Notes: generated by a model not told the origin, from the letters alone. Counted from the stretch's first letter, positions 27,466 through 35,999 are shown. The stretch is DNA of 48,170 nucleotides from Lachnospiraceae bacterium (GCA_017408735.1 JAFQUB010000026.1:1-48170), one strand, 5' to 3'. Translations and numbers: made by a program.

Positions 27466-29556
27466 ATGTTAAAAGCAGGAATCGTTATTGGCGAACGATA
27501 TGAAATTATAGAGCAGGTAGGCGCTGGGGGTATGTCTTATGTATATAAGGCAAAAGACCATAAATTAAACAGATATGTTGCAGTAAAAGTGCTCAAATCA
27601 GAATTTAGTGAAAATAAAGGTTTTGTATCAAAGTTTCGTGTAGAAGCTCAGGCGGCAGCCGGGTTGGCTCATCCTAACATTGTAAACGTTTATGATGTAG
27701 GAGAAGACAATGGACTGCATTATATTGTTATGGAACTGGTAGAAGGAATTACATTAAAGGAATATATCGAGAAAAAAGCCAGATTGTCTGTGAAAGAGGC
27801 TATTAGCATTGCAATTCAGGTTTCCATGGGAATTGAAGCAGCTCATAACAATCATATTATTCACAGAGATATCAAACCTCAGAATATTATTATTTCCAGA
27901 GAAGGAAAGGTAAAAGTAACAGATTTTGGAATTGCAAGAGCGGCTACCTCCAATACGATTACCTCAAATGTGATGGGATCTGTTCATTACACATCACCTG
28001 AACAGGCAAGAGGCGGCTACAGTGATGAAAAGAGCGATATCTATTCTCTTGGTATTACTATGTTTGAAATGCTTACAGGACGCGTTCCTTTCAATGGGGA
28101 AACTACAGTTTCCGTTGCTATTAAGCATATTCAGGATGAAATGCCATCTCCAAGGGATTTCGTGCCGGAAATTCCGGCAAGTGTGGAACAGATTATCTTT
28201 AAATGTACACAGAAAAGCCCTGACCGCAGATATGACAATGTGAGTCAGGTGATAGCTGATTTGAAGGAATCTTTGATTAACCCGGAGGCATCTTTTGTTC
28301 AAATGAATCGTGTGGACGAAGACGCTGTAACAAAGATGATTCAAGAGGATGAAATTAAGGAAATACGCAGAAATACAAGACCGGCTATGTCAAGGGAAAA
28401 TCTGGAAGAATCTGGTGAATATGTAAGAAGAAGCGAACATTATATGCCGGAAGAGGATGAAGATGACGAAGACGAAGATGACATGGATCCTAAAATGGAT
28501 AAGATAGTAACTATTCTAGGTATTGTTGCGGCTGCCATTATTGGGTTGGTAATTTTATTTGGAGTCGGAAAGGCATTTGGTGTATTTGGGGGTTCCAAAG
28601 ATAATAGTGATTCCACAGATTCATCTGTTGCCATGGTCACTACATCTCCTACAGAAGCAGTAGATGATTCTGAAATGGTAGAAGTGCCAAGTATTTTAGG
28701 ATTATCTGTGGAAGAGGCTACGAAGACATTAAATGAAGTAGGACTTGGTTTTACACAGAATGGAACAATTGCTTCTGATGTGATTGAAGAAGGTCTGATT
28801 GCACAGCAGAGTGTGGAGGCGGGAGAAAAAGTAGCGAAAAACACACGCATCCTTGGTGTGGTAAGTAGTGGAGCGGCAGCCTTTAATCTAACTGATGTGA
28901 CAGGAAGAAGTGCAGAAGAAGCTAAGAAGATTTTAGAGGGGCTGGAACTTACAGTTGTCCAGACAGAAGAATATAGTAACGAAGTGGAAGAAGGCAAAGT
29001 TATCTCCATGGATCCGGCAGCAAATACTCCGGTTGGAAAAGGAGATACCGTTACTATCGCAGTAAGCAAAGGTACTGAAAATGCAAAAGTACCTGGTCTT
29101 GCGGGGCTGTCAGAAGATGCGGCCAAACTTGCATTGGAAGCTGTAGGCCTTGCATTGGGAAGTGTGGAAGAAACTTACAGTGCAAACGTAAGCGAGGGTC
29201 TGGTTATCAGCCAGAGTTACAGCGAAGGAACAGAATTAAAGCCGGGAACTTATGTAAACATTGTAGTCAGCAAAGGTCCGGAACCTGAAGAAATAAAAAC
29301 TTATAAAGGTGTCATCAATATTCAAAAACCGGATGGTTTTGTGGAAGGTGAGGTGAAATTTGTCCTTACCCAGCAGGTGGGTTCTGAAACAATATCAAGA
29401 ACTTATGATGCCGGAACACTGGACGAAACAAGCTTCCCATATAAGTTGGAAATGTATGGACAGAGTGGAATCTCCACAGGAACTGTCACAGTTTATGTCA
29501 ATGAAGTTGCGTTGAGTGAAACATATACTGTAAACTTCGAAGCAGTGGAAGAATAA
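27466..29556 (+). CDS. prkC: PASTA-domain Ser/Thr protein kinase PrkC
   Basis: A 696-residue membrane kinase that senses muropeptides or lipid II and controls cell wall synthesis, dormancy and spore germination. The kinase domain has GAGGMSYVY (19-27), K41, E60, HRDIKPQN (D135) and DFG (153-155), a basic and then strongly acidic juxtamembrane stretch (300-342), one membrane helix (346-368) and three extracellular PASTA repeats (about 405-610). A C-terminal beta domain of about 85 residues (VINIQKPDGFVEGEVKF onward) follows. The ATG at 27466 follows GAGGAGG. A small imperfect hairpin GGTTTCG/CGAAATCC (27431-27450) lies just upstream of the ribosome binding site. Confidence 0.96.
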   Translation: MLKAGIVIGERYEIIEQVGAGGMSYVYKAKDHKLNRYVAVKVLKSEFSENKGFVSKFRVEAQAAAGLAHPNIVNVYDVGEDNGLHYIVMELVEGITLKEYIEKKARLSVKEAISIAIQVSMGIEAAHNNHIIHRDIKPQNIIISREGKVKVTDFGIARAATSNTITSNVMGSVHYTSPEQARGGYSDEKSDIYSLGITMFEMLTGRVPFNGETTVSVAIKHIQDEMPSPRDFVPEIPASVEQIIFKCTQKSPDRRYDNVSQVIADLKESLINPEASFVQMNRVDEDAVTKMIQEDEIKEIRRNTRPAMSRENLEESGEYVRRSEHYMPEEDEDDEDEDDMDPKMDKIVTILGIVAAAIIGLVILFGVGKAFGVFGGSKDNSDSTDSSVAMVTTSPTEAVDDSEMVEVPSILGLSVEEATKTLNEVGLGFTQNGTIASDVIEEGLIAQQSVEAGEKVAKNTRILGVVSSGAAAFNLTDVTGRSAEEAKKILEGLELTVVQTEEYSNEVEEGKVISMDPAANTPVGKGDTVTIAVSKGTENAKVPGLAGLSEDAAKLALEAVGLALGSVEETYSANVSEGLVISQSYSEGTELKPGTYVNIVVSKGPEPEEIKTYKGVINIQKPDGFVEGEVKFVLTQQVGSETISRTYDAGTLDETSFPYKLEMYGQSGISTGTVTVYVNEVALSETYTVNFEAVEE

Positions 29557-29558
29557 AT

Positions 29559-30434
29559 ATGCAGGGAAGAGTTATTAAAGGAATTGCCGGCTTTTATTAC
29601 GTACAGACTGAACAGGGTGTGTACGAGTGTAAAGCCAAAGGCATTTTCCGAAAAATGAAAATTAAAATTATACCGGGCGATTATGTTATTATAGAAATAT
29701 TATCCGAAGAAGAAAAAAAAGGAAATATTGAAACATTGCTAGAACGCCGTAATGAGCTGATTCGTCCGGTGGTATCAAATGTGGAACAGGCACTGATTAT
29801 TTTTGCGGCAAAAGAGCCACAGCCTAATTTTAATCTGTTAGACCGTATGATTCTTCTGATGAAAGAGCAACAGATAGATATTATACTGTGTTTTAATAAA
29901 TGCGATTTGATTTCGGAAGAAGAAAGAAGAGAGTTAGAAGTAACTTACCAAAAAAGCGGATGCAAGCTGATGTTTACCAGTACAAAACAAAATCTGGGAA
30001 TTGAAGAACTGAAAAAAGAACTTTTTGGAAAAACTACGGTGCTGGCAGGACCCTCCGGGGTTGGAAAATCTTCCACTATTAATCTGCTGCAAAATGAAAT
30101 CTGCATGGAAACCGGAGCAGTTAGCGAAAAAATTTCCAGAGGAAAGCACACTACGCGACATGCGGAATTAATCGCAGCGGATGAAAGTACTTATCTGGTG
30201 GATACACCGGGATTTAGTTCTCTCTATACATTTGATATTGAACAAGAAGAACTAAAAGAGTATTACGAAGAATTTTTAGAATATAACGGAGCTTGTCGTT
30301 TTTTAGGATGTCTGCATTACAAGGAACCGGATTGTGCGGTAAAAGAGCAGGTAGAACAAGGCAAGATAAGCAGAATACGTTATGATAATTATATACAGAT
30401 TTTAGAAGAAATTAAAGACAAGAAGAAATACTAG
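29559..30434 (+). CDS. rsgA: Ribosome biogenesis GTPase RsgA
   Basis: A 291-residue circularly permuted GTPase acting in late 30S maturation. The N-terminal OB fold (1-70) is followed by motifs in permuted order: NKCD (113-116), P-loop GPSGVGKSS (164-172), DTPGFS (215-220). A zinc knuckle has C246, C251, H253 and C259. It starts three bases after prkC, and rpe follows at 10 bases, the usual order prpC-prkC-rsgA-rpe. Confidence 0.97.
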   Translation: MQGRVIKGIAGFYYVQTEQGVYECKAKGIFRKMKIKIIPGDYVIIEILSEEEKKGNIETLLERRNELIRPVVSNVEQALIIFAAKEPQPNFNLLDRMILLMKEQQIDIILCFNKCDLISEEERRELEVTYQKSGCKLMFTSTKQNLGIEELKKELFGKTTVLAGPSGVGKSSTINLLQNEICMETGAVSEKISRGKHTTRHAELIAADESTYLVDTPGFSSLYTFDIEQEELKEYYEEFLEYNGACRFLGCLHYKEPDCAVKEQVEQGKISRIRYDNYIQILEEIKDKKKY

Positions 30435-30444
30435 GAGGTTAGTT

Positions 30445-31095
30445 ATGTTAGAAATTGCACCATCCATTTTGTCGGCAGATTTTGCAAATCTTGGCGCTGA
30501 TATAAAGACAGTGGAACAGGAAGGAATAAAATATTTGCATATTGATGTTATGGACGGAAAATTTGTTCCGAGCATCTCTTTTGGAATGCCAATTATCACT
30601 TCCATCCGTAAAAATACAGATATGATTTTTGATGTACATCTTATGATAGAGGAACCGGAAAGATATATTGGAGAGTTTGCAAAATGTGGTGCAGACATTA
30701 TTACAGTACATGCAGAAGCCTGCCTCCATTTAGACAGAGTAATAGAGCAGATAAAAGAATGTGGATGCAAGGCAGCGGTTGCCTTAAATCCTGCAACACC
30801 ATTAAGTGCAGTGGAATATGTGTTGGACAAACTGGATATGGTTTTGATTATGAGCGTGAATCCGGGATTTGGTGGTCAAAAGTACATTCCATATGCTACT
30901 GAAAAAATCAAAGCGCTAAAATCCATGATTGCAGAAAGAAATCTCGCCACATTGATTGAAGTGGATGGAGGAGTGAATGCATCTAACGTGCAGGAAATTA
31001 CAGATGCAGGTGTAGATATTGCGGTTATGGGTTCTGCAGTGTTTAACGGTGAAATAAAAGAAAATGTAGAAAAAATATACAAAATTATAAAATAG
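30445..31095 (+). CDS. rpe: Ribulose-phosphate 3-epimerase
   Basis: A 216-residue TIM-barrel metalloenzyme that interconverts ribulose-5-phosphate and xylulose-5-phosphate in the pentose phosphate pathway. The core shows PSILSADFANLG, HIDVMDGKFVPS (metal ligands H32 and D34), DVHLMIEEPE, VNPGFGGQ and EVDGGVN. GGAGG lies upstream of the ATG. It is the last intact chromosomal gene before the mobile island. Confidence 0.96.
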   Translation: MLEIAPSILSADFANLGADIKTVEQEGIKYLHIDVMDGKFVPSISFGMPIITSIRKNTDMIFDVHLMIEEPERYIGEFAKCGADIITVHAEACLHLDRVIEQIKECGCKAAVALNPATPLSAVEYVLDKLDMVLIMSVNPGFGGQKYIPYATEKIKALKSMIAERNLATLIEVDGGVNASNVQEITDAGVDIAVMGSAVFNGEIKENVEKIYKIIK

Positions 31096-31113
31096 ATCTA
31101 GGAGATAGTAAGT

Positions 31114-31140
31114 ATGAAATTAGGAATTGTTATAAATTGA
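31114..31140 (+). pseudogene. Eight-codon start of an interrupted gene at the island boundary
   Basis: CTAGGAG (31098-31104) in a good position is followed by ATG at 31114, but the frame encodes only MKLGIVIN before TGA at 31138. A strong ribosome binding site directly after rpe with almost no frame suggests the next gene of the operon (thiN is common after rsgA-rpe in this family) was cut by insertion of the island. I cannot identify the gene from eight residues. A chance ATG is the alternative. Confidence 0.4.
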
Positions 31141-31258
31141 CGATTCCGATACAAGTTTCTATATCTCCATAAAGTTCAATAAAGCTTGATATTTCAAGGG
31201 CTAGAGGAATTTTTGAAAACGATAAAAGTCGATATATCTTTATGAATTTGCTACGGAA

Positions 31259-31280
31259 ATTGGTACGTAATTGGTACGTA
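31259..31280 (+). repeat. Tandem 11-base repeat near the island left end
   Basis: ATTGGTACGTA occurs twice back to back (31259-31269, 31270-31280), each with the palindromic core TACGTA. Short direct repeats just inside an ICE end often are arm-type integrase or excisionase binding sites; that role is inferred. Confidence 0.6.
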
Positions 31281-31356
31281 GATATTCTGTGGAATGAGTA
31301 AAAAAATGAAATTAGATACGATATCAAAATAATAATACCCAGACAACTGTAAAGAA

Positions 31357-31385
31357 AGCACTGTCCGAGATATTCGGATAGTGCT
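31357..31385 (+). terminator. Hairpin upstream of the cargo operon
   Basis: AGCACTGTCCGA (31357-31368) pairs with TCGGATAGTGCT (31374-31385), 12 pairs with one G-U, followed by ATATTTATATT. It could end transcription from the rpe side and insulate the cargo operon. Confidence 0.6.
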
Positions 31386-31467
31386 ATATTTATATTAAGG
31401 ATTAAATAGGTATCTGTCGATAAGATTTTGAGAGAAATAATTTTACTAATTATGTTCGGGAGGCAAG

Positions 31468-32613
31468 ATGAAGGATTTTAATACAGGTTTTACAAATAAA
31501 TCATACTTTCACATTATTAAGTCCATTGTTGAAGGAATTTACGAACGCAACTTTGATATACGAAAATTTGATTTTAATTTTCGGGATGACAGTAGTATAA
31601 ATGCATGTGCAGATTATGATAAGCAGGGTAATTATGATATTCTGAAAATAAATACAGGAACAATAATTGAAATAGTAGCATTGATGAAAACTGCATTTGC
31701 ACAAAGAAATATATTATCTAATTTTGGTAATGCAAATGAAGAAAAAAATGCGATTTATACAGGAGAGTATGTATATAGGAATAATAAACATGAACTTATC
31801 TTTAGAACCCAGAATACTATTGTGGATTCCTGTAGAGAACAATTATCGTTTTATGTAGCATTAATGGCAATACGTTTTGTTTTTACACACGAAGTTGGAC
31901 ATATTGTGAATGGTCATACAAGATTAATGAATGATTTGTATATGAATTCAAAAATATATATGCGTATGGAAAAAAGTAATAATATTATGCAATATTGTTT
32001 AGATAGAAGAACTTTGGAAATGGATGCTGATGCAGCGGCAGCAACAAGTTCGATAGATAATATACTGATATTGTATGAACAAGACAAAACCGGCTTAGAA
32101 GATATGCAAATCTATAGTATAGAAAATTTGCTTGAATTATGGGGATTTTCAATTGCATGTGTTTTTTTGTTGTTTGAATTAAATTGCAGAACGAACTATG
32201 ATTTGAAGTCTTATTATTTACCAAATTCTGCTAGATATATATTGGCAATAGATGCTGCTAGACAAACTTTATTAAGCTATAAAAGAAATAAGGTGATATC
32301 TTATACTATAGATGTAGAGATGTATGATAAGGCAGTAACAAAAGGCCTAATAGAAGCAGAAAAACTTTTTCTATTGTATAGTGATGATTTAACATTATCG
32401 AAAGACTTATTTAGCAATTGCGAAAAGTTTGAAACTTTTTCTAAAGAAGTGAATGAAAATTGGGACAAAAATTTACGGGAACGTTTGAAGAAATATAGTA
32501 GAACAGTGTTATTTTCAGAAGAAGAAACAGAACAAGCAGTCATAGATATGAAGAAAAAAGAAGAAAACATATTAAGAAGAGTAATTCAGCAAATCTTAAA
32601 AAAAGTCAGATGA
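31468..32613 (+). CDS. HExxH metallopeptidase-like protein, gene 1 of the three-gene cargo operon
   Basis: A 381-residue protein with a zinc-peptidase motif HEVGH at residues 141-145 (VFTHEVGHIVNGH) and, 38 residues later, ExxAD at 184-188 (LEMDADAAAA). HExxH plus a downstream ExxAD is the ligand pattern of gluzincin/M48-type peptidases, but the membrane helices of M48 enzymes are missing; only one hydrophobic stretch (about 224-236) is seen, so it is probably cytoplasmic. The N-terminal 130 residues and the helical, Lys-rich C-terminus are not recognised. GGGAGG lies before the ATG. The gene is visibly more A+T-rich than rpe on one side and the ICE backbone on the other. The next gene starts 34 bases later. 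Confidence 0.8.
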   Translation: MKDFNTGFTNKSYFHIIKSIVEGIYERNFDIRKFDFNFRDDSSINACADYDKQGNYDILKINTGTIIEIVALMKTAFAQRNILSNFGNANEEKNAIYTGEYVYRNNKHELIFRTQNTIVDSCREQLSFYVALMAIRFVFTHEVGHIVNGHTRLMNDLYMNSKIYMRMEKSNNIMQYCLDRRTLEMDADAAAATSSIDNILILYEQDKTGLEDMQIYSIENLLELWGFSIACVFLLFELNCRTNYDLKSYYLPNSARYILAIDAARQTLLSYKRNKVISYTIDVEMYDKAVTKGLIEAEKLFLLYSDDLTLSKDLFSNCEKFETFSKEVNENWDKNLRERLKKYSRTVLFSEEETEQAVIDMKKKEENILRRVIQQILKKVR

Positions 32614-32647
32614 TTTTATATGATTTATGGAGTTAAGGGGTCATTAA

Positions 32648-34336
32648 ATGGATAAGATACAAGTGGATTATAATGAATTAGAAAAAATAATTGATGATTG
32701 GATTCCCAATTTATTAAATAAGGAAATTCCAAGATATTCATTTATATTTCATTGTAATTGTGCATATGTTGATGTAGCAATTGAGACTGGATGTTTTTTC
32801 AGTTCGTCAGAATCTTCAGAAAGATATTTAGTATTTGCATTAAATTACTTAACGCATTTGGCGTATAAATATCTGCAGGAAGAAGAGGTGTTTTTATATG
32901 AAGTAGATGATTCAATTTATGAATATACATATAGACTATTGATGGAAGCATATACATACGCAGAGCTATGTGATATTTTTCCGAAGTTACATAATAGAAA
33001 AGCTTCATTTTCAAAAGAAGGAGATTTGATTATTGTAAATGAAGAAGAACTATGCCGAGAAAGCATGCAACAATATGAATATTATTTGTTAAGAAAACCA
33101 CTTCATTATATTCTTCAATACGGGTGCGGAAGAACTGCTAAAACAGAGGTAACAAAACGTCAGATGGCAATATTTGAATTGTATAAAAGTTATTGGAGTG
33201 AAAACATATGGAACGATGATTTTGAACCATATTCTGCTATGGAAGGTGGAGGAATACGGGATTACTTAATGATTACAGCAGCTAAGCGATACATTTTTTT
33301 ATATGATGCAGATTTTATGGTACGAAAGTTAAGATGGACTCAATTATTGATTTGTTTCTCTAGTGTGGGGGCTTCTCAAATAAGAACAATGATTCCGACG
33401 GATAATGACGAATTTTATCAACAAGCAATTGAAGACTGCATATATAAGCCTTTAGGAAAAGGAGATTATCCTAAAGCTAATTTGGCTGACGCACCTATAA
33501 TTAGGACAAAAGATGGATGTATGTTTATTAATCCATTTATATTATTATTTAATAACTCTGTTGACACCCAGTTTTTAAACTATCTAAGAAGACATGACAA
33601 TGAACGTTTTTTACAAATTAAAGATAAGATTAAGGAACGTTGCATTCCTGAAGTAGAGTCATGGCTAGATAGAAGGATAAAAGGATTAAATAAAGTATCA
33701 AATTTTGAATTAAAGATTCCTGGTACAAAAAACAAAAGGGAATTTGATTTGCTAGTTTGCGATTCTATGGGAAATGCTTTATATATAGAATTTAAGCATT
33801 TTTATCTGCCAGAGTCATATTCTGAAAAGTGTAATTTAGACAGTGAATTAATAAAAGCACAGAAAAAGATGAAAGATCAGCTTTATGCAATAAAAGAAAA
33901 CAGCGAAGATGTAAAGTGTTTATTAAAGTCAGATTGTAGAATCAGTCAGATTGATGGAATAATAGTTTCTTATTTCTACACAGGAACAGATGTTGATATT
34001 TCAGAGAAGTATCCAATTATTAGTCTATTAACTGTTAAGGAAGCAATCAACACTGCAACAAGCATAAAGGAGATTTATGATTTTTGTCAGAAGAGTGAAA
34101 AAAAATATGCCGGTGTGCCATTGGTAAAAAAGAATGTTATTAGAGAATATGCAAAAATAAAGTTCAAAATTACAAAAAGGGTATTTGACCCAGTGTTCGA
34201 AAAAAAGGCAAATAAGGCGATTTATGAACAGGTAGTAAAATCGATAGATGCGGGAGTTTCTTTAAAAAGAGTGAGGTATAAGGAATTAAGTCTGAATGAC
34301 GTAGTCAATGAGGATAATAATTTATGGAAGAGTTAA
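32648..34336 (+). CDS. PD-(D/E)xK nuclease-like protein, gene 2 of the three-gene cargo operon
   Basis: A 562-residue protein. Residues 353-385 read as a restriction-nuclease-like core: a strand FELKIPGTKNKREFDLLV with D367, a turn, and YIEFKHF with E381 and K383 (D-x13-ExK), as in the PD-(D/E)xK superfamily including NERD-type proteins. The first 340 residues are helical with many Tyr and Glu and are unrecognised, probably a sensing or partner domain. The C-terminus (about 480-562) is basic and may contact nucleic acid. It overlaps gene 3 by 13 bases, so translation is probably coupled. Function is inferred from the motif only. Confidence 0.75.
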   Translation: MDKIQVDYNELEKIIDDWIPNLLNKEIPRYSFIFHCNCAYVDVAIETGCFFSSSESSERYLVFALNYLTHLAYKYLQEEEVFLYEVDDSIYEYTYRLLMEAYTYAELCDIFPKLHNRKASFSKEGDLIIVNEEELCRESMQQYEYYLLRKPLHYILQYGCGRTAKTEVTKRQMAIFELYKSYWSENIWNDDFEPYSAMEGGGIRDYLMITAAKRYIFLYDADFMVRKLRWTQLLICFSSVGASQIRTMIPTDNDEFYQQAIEDCIYKPLGKGDYPKANLADAPIIRTKDGCMFINPFILLFNNSVDTQFLNYLRRHDNERFLQIKDKIKERCIPEVESWLDRRIKGLNKVSNFELKIPGTKNKREFDLLVCDSMGNALYIEFKHFYLPESYSEKCNLDSELIKAQKKMKDQLYAIKENSEDVKCLLKSDCRISQIDGIIVSYFYTGTDVDISEKYPIISLLTVKEAINTATSIKEIYDFCQKSEKKYAGVPLVKKNVIREYAKIKFKITKRVFDPVFEKKANKAIYEQVVKSIDAGVSLKRVRYKELSLNDVVNEDNNLWKS

Positions 34337-35349
34337 GTAAGAAAATAAATGTGCAAAATAAAGTTAAAATAGCTAGACAAGGTGCAAAACCTAAATATTG
34401 TCTCCTTTGTGGAAAGGAAATAAATCAAATTTGTAATTCACATTCAGTTCCATATATGGTTTTGAATACATTGGCGGAAGAAGGTATGTTATATAATAAA
34501 AATAAAGTTGCCGAGATTAGCTATTTTAAGTGTGAGGACGGTATAAAACGTACAGGTACATTTCACTATATTTGTAGAGAGTGTGATGGTAAAGAATTTG
34601 CAGATTATGAAAATCCAGAAACTATATTAACAAAACCCAATGACTTAATGATGGCCGAAATTGCTATAAAAAATTTATTGTTGATGATAAGTCAAAAAAA
34701 GTATGAAAGGGAGCTTTACGAAAATGATATACAGTATCTACCATTTGTTAATATTCAGCAAATGCTAAAAGGGAATGAATTGGATACTAGAGATTATTTG
34801 AATGATTTAGAATTCTTTAAGCAGATTAAGGCAGGAAGAGTAGAATATGGTTTTCAAATTGCATATTGGGAAGTACTTCCTTTTGTTTGTCCAATAGCTG
34901 TTCAAGGAACTTTTACAATATATAAAGATATGAAGGGAAACCAAATTATCGACCCATATGATTTTGATGAAAAAAAGAAAAATCAATCCGTCCATCTTTG
35001 CGTATTTCCTTTTAATGGAGCTACCGTAATATTACTTTTTTATCATAAGCGTGACAAAGCATATAAACAGTTGTGGCATCAGATAAATTCTTCTAAGAGA
35101 GAGGATGTTTTGAAGTACATAAACTATTTGGTTTTTGCTCTTACAGATAACTTCTTTTTTTCAAAATCTATAAGCGAAACTATTTTGAAGGATGATGCAT
35201 TTGTGAGGCTTAGTAGGGAATACATGGAGCAACCCAACTATGGTTTGCCCGCAATTAATGAAAAAGATTATAAATATTTGTCGAATAAGCCAGTATCCGC
35301 TGATGAATTACCGCTGATTTTTGATGAGAAGTATGCTATAAAACAGTAA
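34324..35349 (+). CDS. Zinc-binding, HNH-like protein, gene 3 of the three-gene cargo operon
   Basis: A 341-residue protein whose N-terminal 100 residues carry CLLC (C26, C29), SHSVP (H40) and YICRECD (C84, C87), the layout CxxC-SHxxP-CxxC. This resembles the treble-clef zinc site of HNH-type proteins (compare the C..C...H..P...C..C pattern of HNH_5-like families), but a complete catalytic HNH triad cannot be assigned, so it may bind rather than cut nucleic acid. Residues 100-341 are unrecognised, with beta-rich stretches (VCPIAVQGTFTIYKD, VHLCVFPFNGATVILLFYH). It starts inside the end of gene 2 and is followed by a terminator. Confidence 0.7.
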   Translation: MEELSKKINVQNKVKIARQGAKPKYCLLCGKEINQICNSHSVPYMVLNTLAEEGMLYNKNKVAEISYFKCEDGIKRTGTFHYICRECDGKEFADYENPETILTKPNDLMMAEIAIKNLLLMISQKKYERELYENDIQYLPFVNIQQMLKGNELDTRDYLNDLEFFKQIKAGRVEYGFQIAYWEVLPFVCPIAVQGTFTIYKDMKGNQIIDPYDFDEKKKNQSVHLCVFPFNGATVILLFYHKRDKAYKQLWHQINSSKREDVLKYINYLVFALTDNFFFSKSISETILKDDAFVRLSREYMEQPNYGLPAINEKDYKYLSNKPVSADELPLIFDEKYAIKQ

Positions 35350-35484
35350 ATATCGGTAGTTAGTTGGAAAATTAGTATTTTAATGCAATTTGAGTAATTG
35401 TGCATGATCGATAAATAAAACAATTTAATAGATGAATGAAATTTAGGTTGTATTAGAGAAATGTCGCTTTTATATTGAATATAG

Positions 35485-35513
35485 GGTGCTATCAATTGCT
35501 GGTAGTACCTTTT
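35485..35513 (+). terminator. Terminator of the three-gene cargo operon
   Basis: GGTGCTATCA (35485-35494) pairs with TGGTAGTACC (35500-35509), 10 pairs including two G-U, followed by TTTT. Confidence 0.8.
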
Positions 35514-35567
35514 CATTTCATGAAATTATTCTCAACTAGTCTTCAAAAGGATAGTTTGCATATCAAA

Positions 35568-35612
35568 TTGACCCTATAAAGGTCAAAATCTTATTTATTT
35601 CCCAATTATAAT
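35568..35612 (+). promoter_or_regulatory. Inverted repeat and -10 element upstream of the ICE core genes
   Basis: TTGACC (35568-35573) and GGTCAA (35581-35586) form a perfect interrupted palindrome, and a perfect TATAAT lies at 35607-35612 without a good -35. The palindrome about 20 bases upstream of a -10 suggests an activator or repressor site controlling the ICE leader transcript. Confidence 0.45.
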
Positions 35613-35630
35613 AAATTTAACAATTGAACA

Positions 35631-35960
35631 GCAATTACAGCACGAGAAAATCCGGTTGGAAATCAGAATTCGAATTTATTGGCGTGAGTTTGAAGTTAGT
35701 TTGCGATGAGACTCAGTACCGAGAGGGAAAAGGTGTAGCGAGCACTGATAAGGTAATATCCGGGCGGAGGATAATCACACCTATGAGGATTCGTAGTCCT
35801 TATCCCTACAATATCTGGCAGGGGAGATAGTGCTTGGAAGAGATTCTGAGGGCGTCGGGTAAGTAGTCGTAAGACGAAACGTGCAGTTTGAAATAGTATA
35901 GATTTCAAGCGTTGTAATTCCCATTCATACGGGCAATGAGGGGCAGAGATCAAAAGTATG
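35631..35960 (+). ncRNA. Candidate structured leader or non-coding RNA
   Basis: About 330 bases without a credible gene, with less A+T than its surroundings and several stems: AGGTGT/ACACCT (35731-35736, 35777-35782) enclosing TATCC/GGATA (35757-35761, 35769-35773); ATGAGGA/TCCTTAT (35783-35789, 35797-35803); TCGT/ACGA (35867-35870, 35874-35877); GTTTGAAAT/ATTTCAAGC (35886-35894, 35902-35910, one G-U); and CCCATT/AATGAGGG near 35920-35942 with one bulge. A TATAAT lies just upstream. The strings CGGTTGGAAA and GCGATGAG recall domain I of group II introns, but no domain V or reverse transcriptase follows. Family not identified. Confidence 0.45.
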
Positions 35961-35999
35961 AGACAAACATTAACTTTTATTTCTATGGAGGAAAACACG

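Larger units (their letters stand above)
31141..31467. other. Gene-free left-end region of the island
   Basis: About 330 bases without a credible gene. It contains the tandem ATTGGTACGTA repeat, a 12-base-pair terminator hairpin at 31357-31385, and the leader of the three-gene operon (GGGAGG ribosome binding site at 31458-31463). No convincing promoter for the operon was found; TTGAGA (31428) with TATGTT (31451) would start transcription implausibly close to the start codon. Confidence 0.5.

Noticed and set aside
28440..29126. 228-codon reverse-strand frame inside prkC
   Set aside because: It is the shadow of the PASTA-region codons; the plus-strand kinase is complete and well conserved, and the reverse frame is Ser/Pro low-complexity.
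31130..31327. 65-codon reverse-strand frame at the island left end
   Set aside because: No ribosome binding site or known domain; it covers the tandem repeat and looks like chance.
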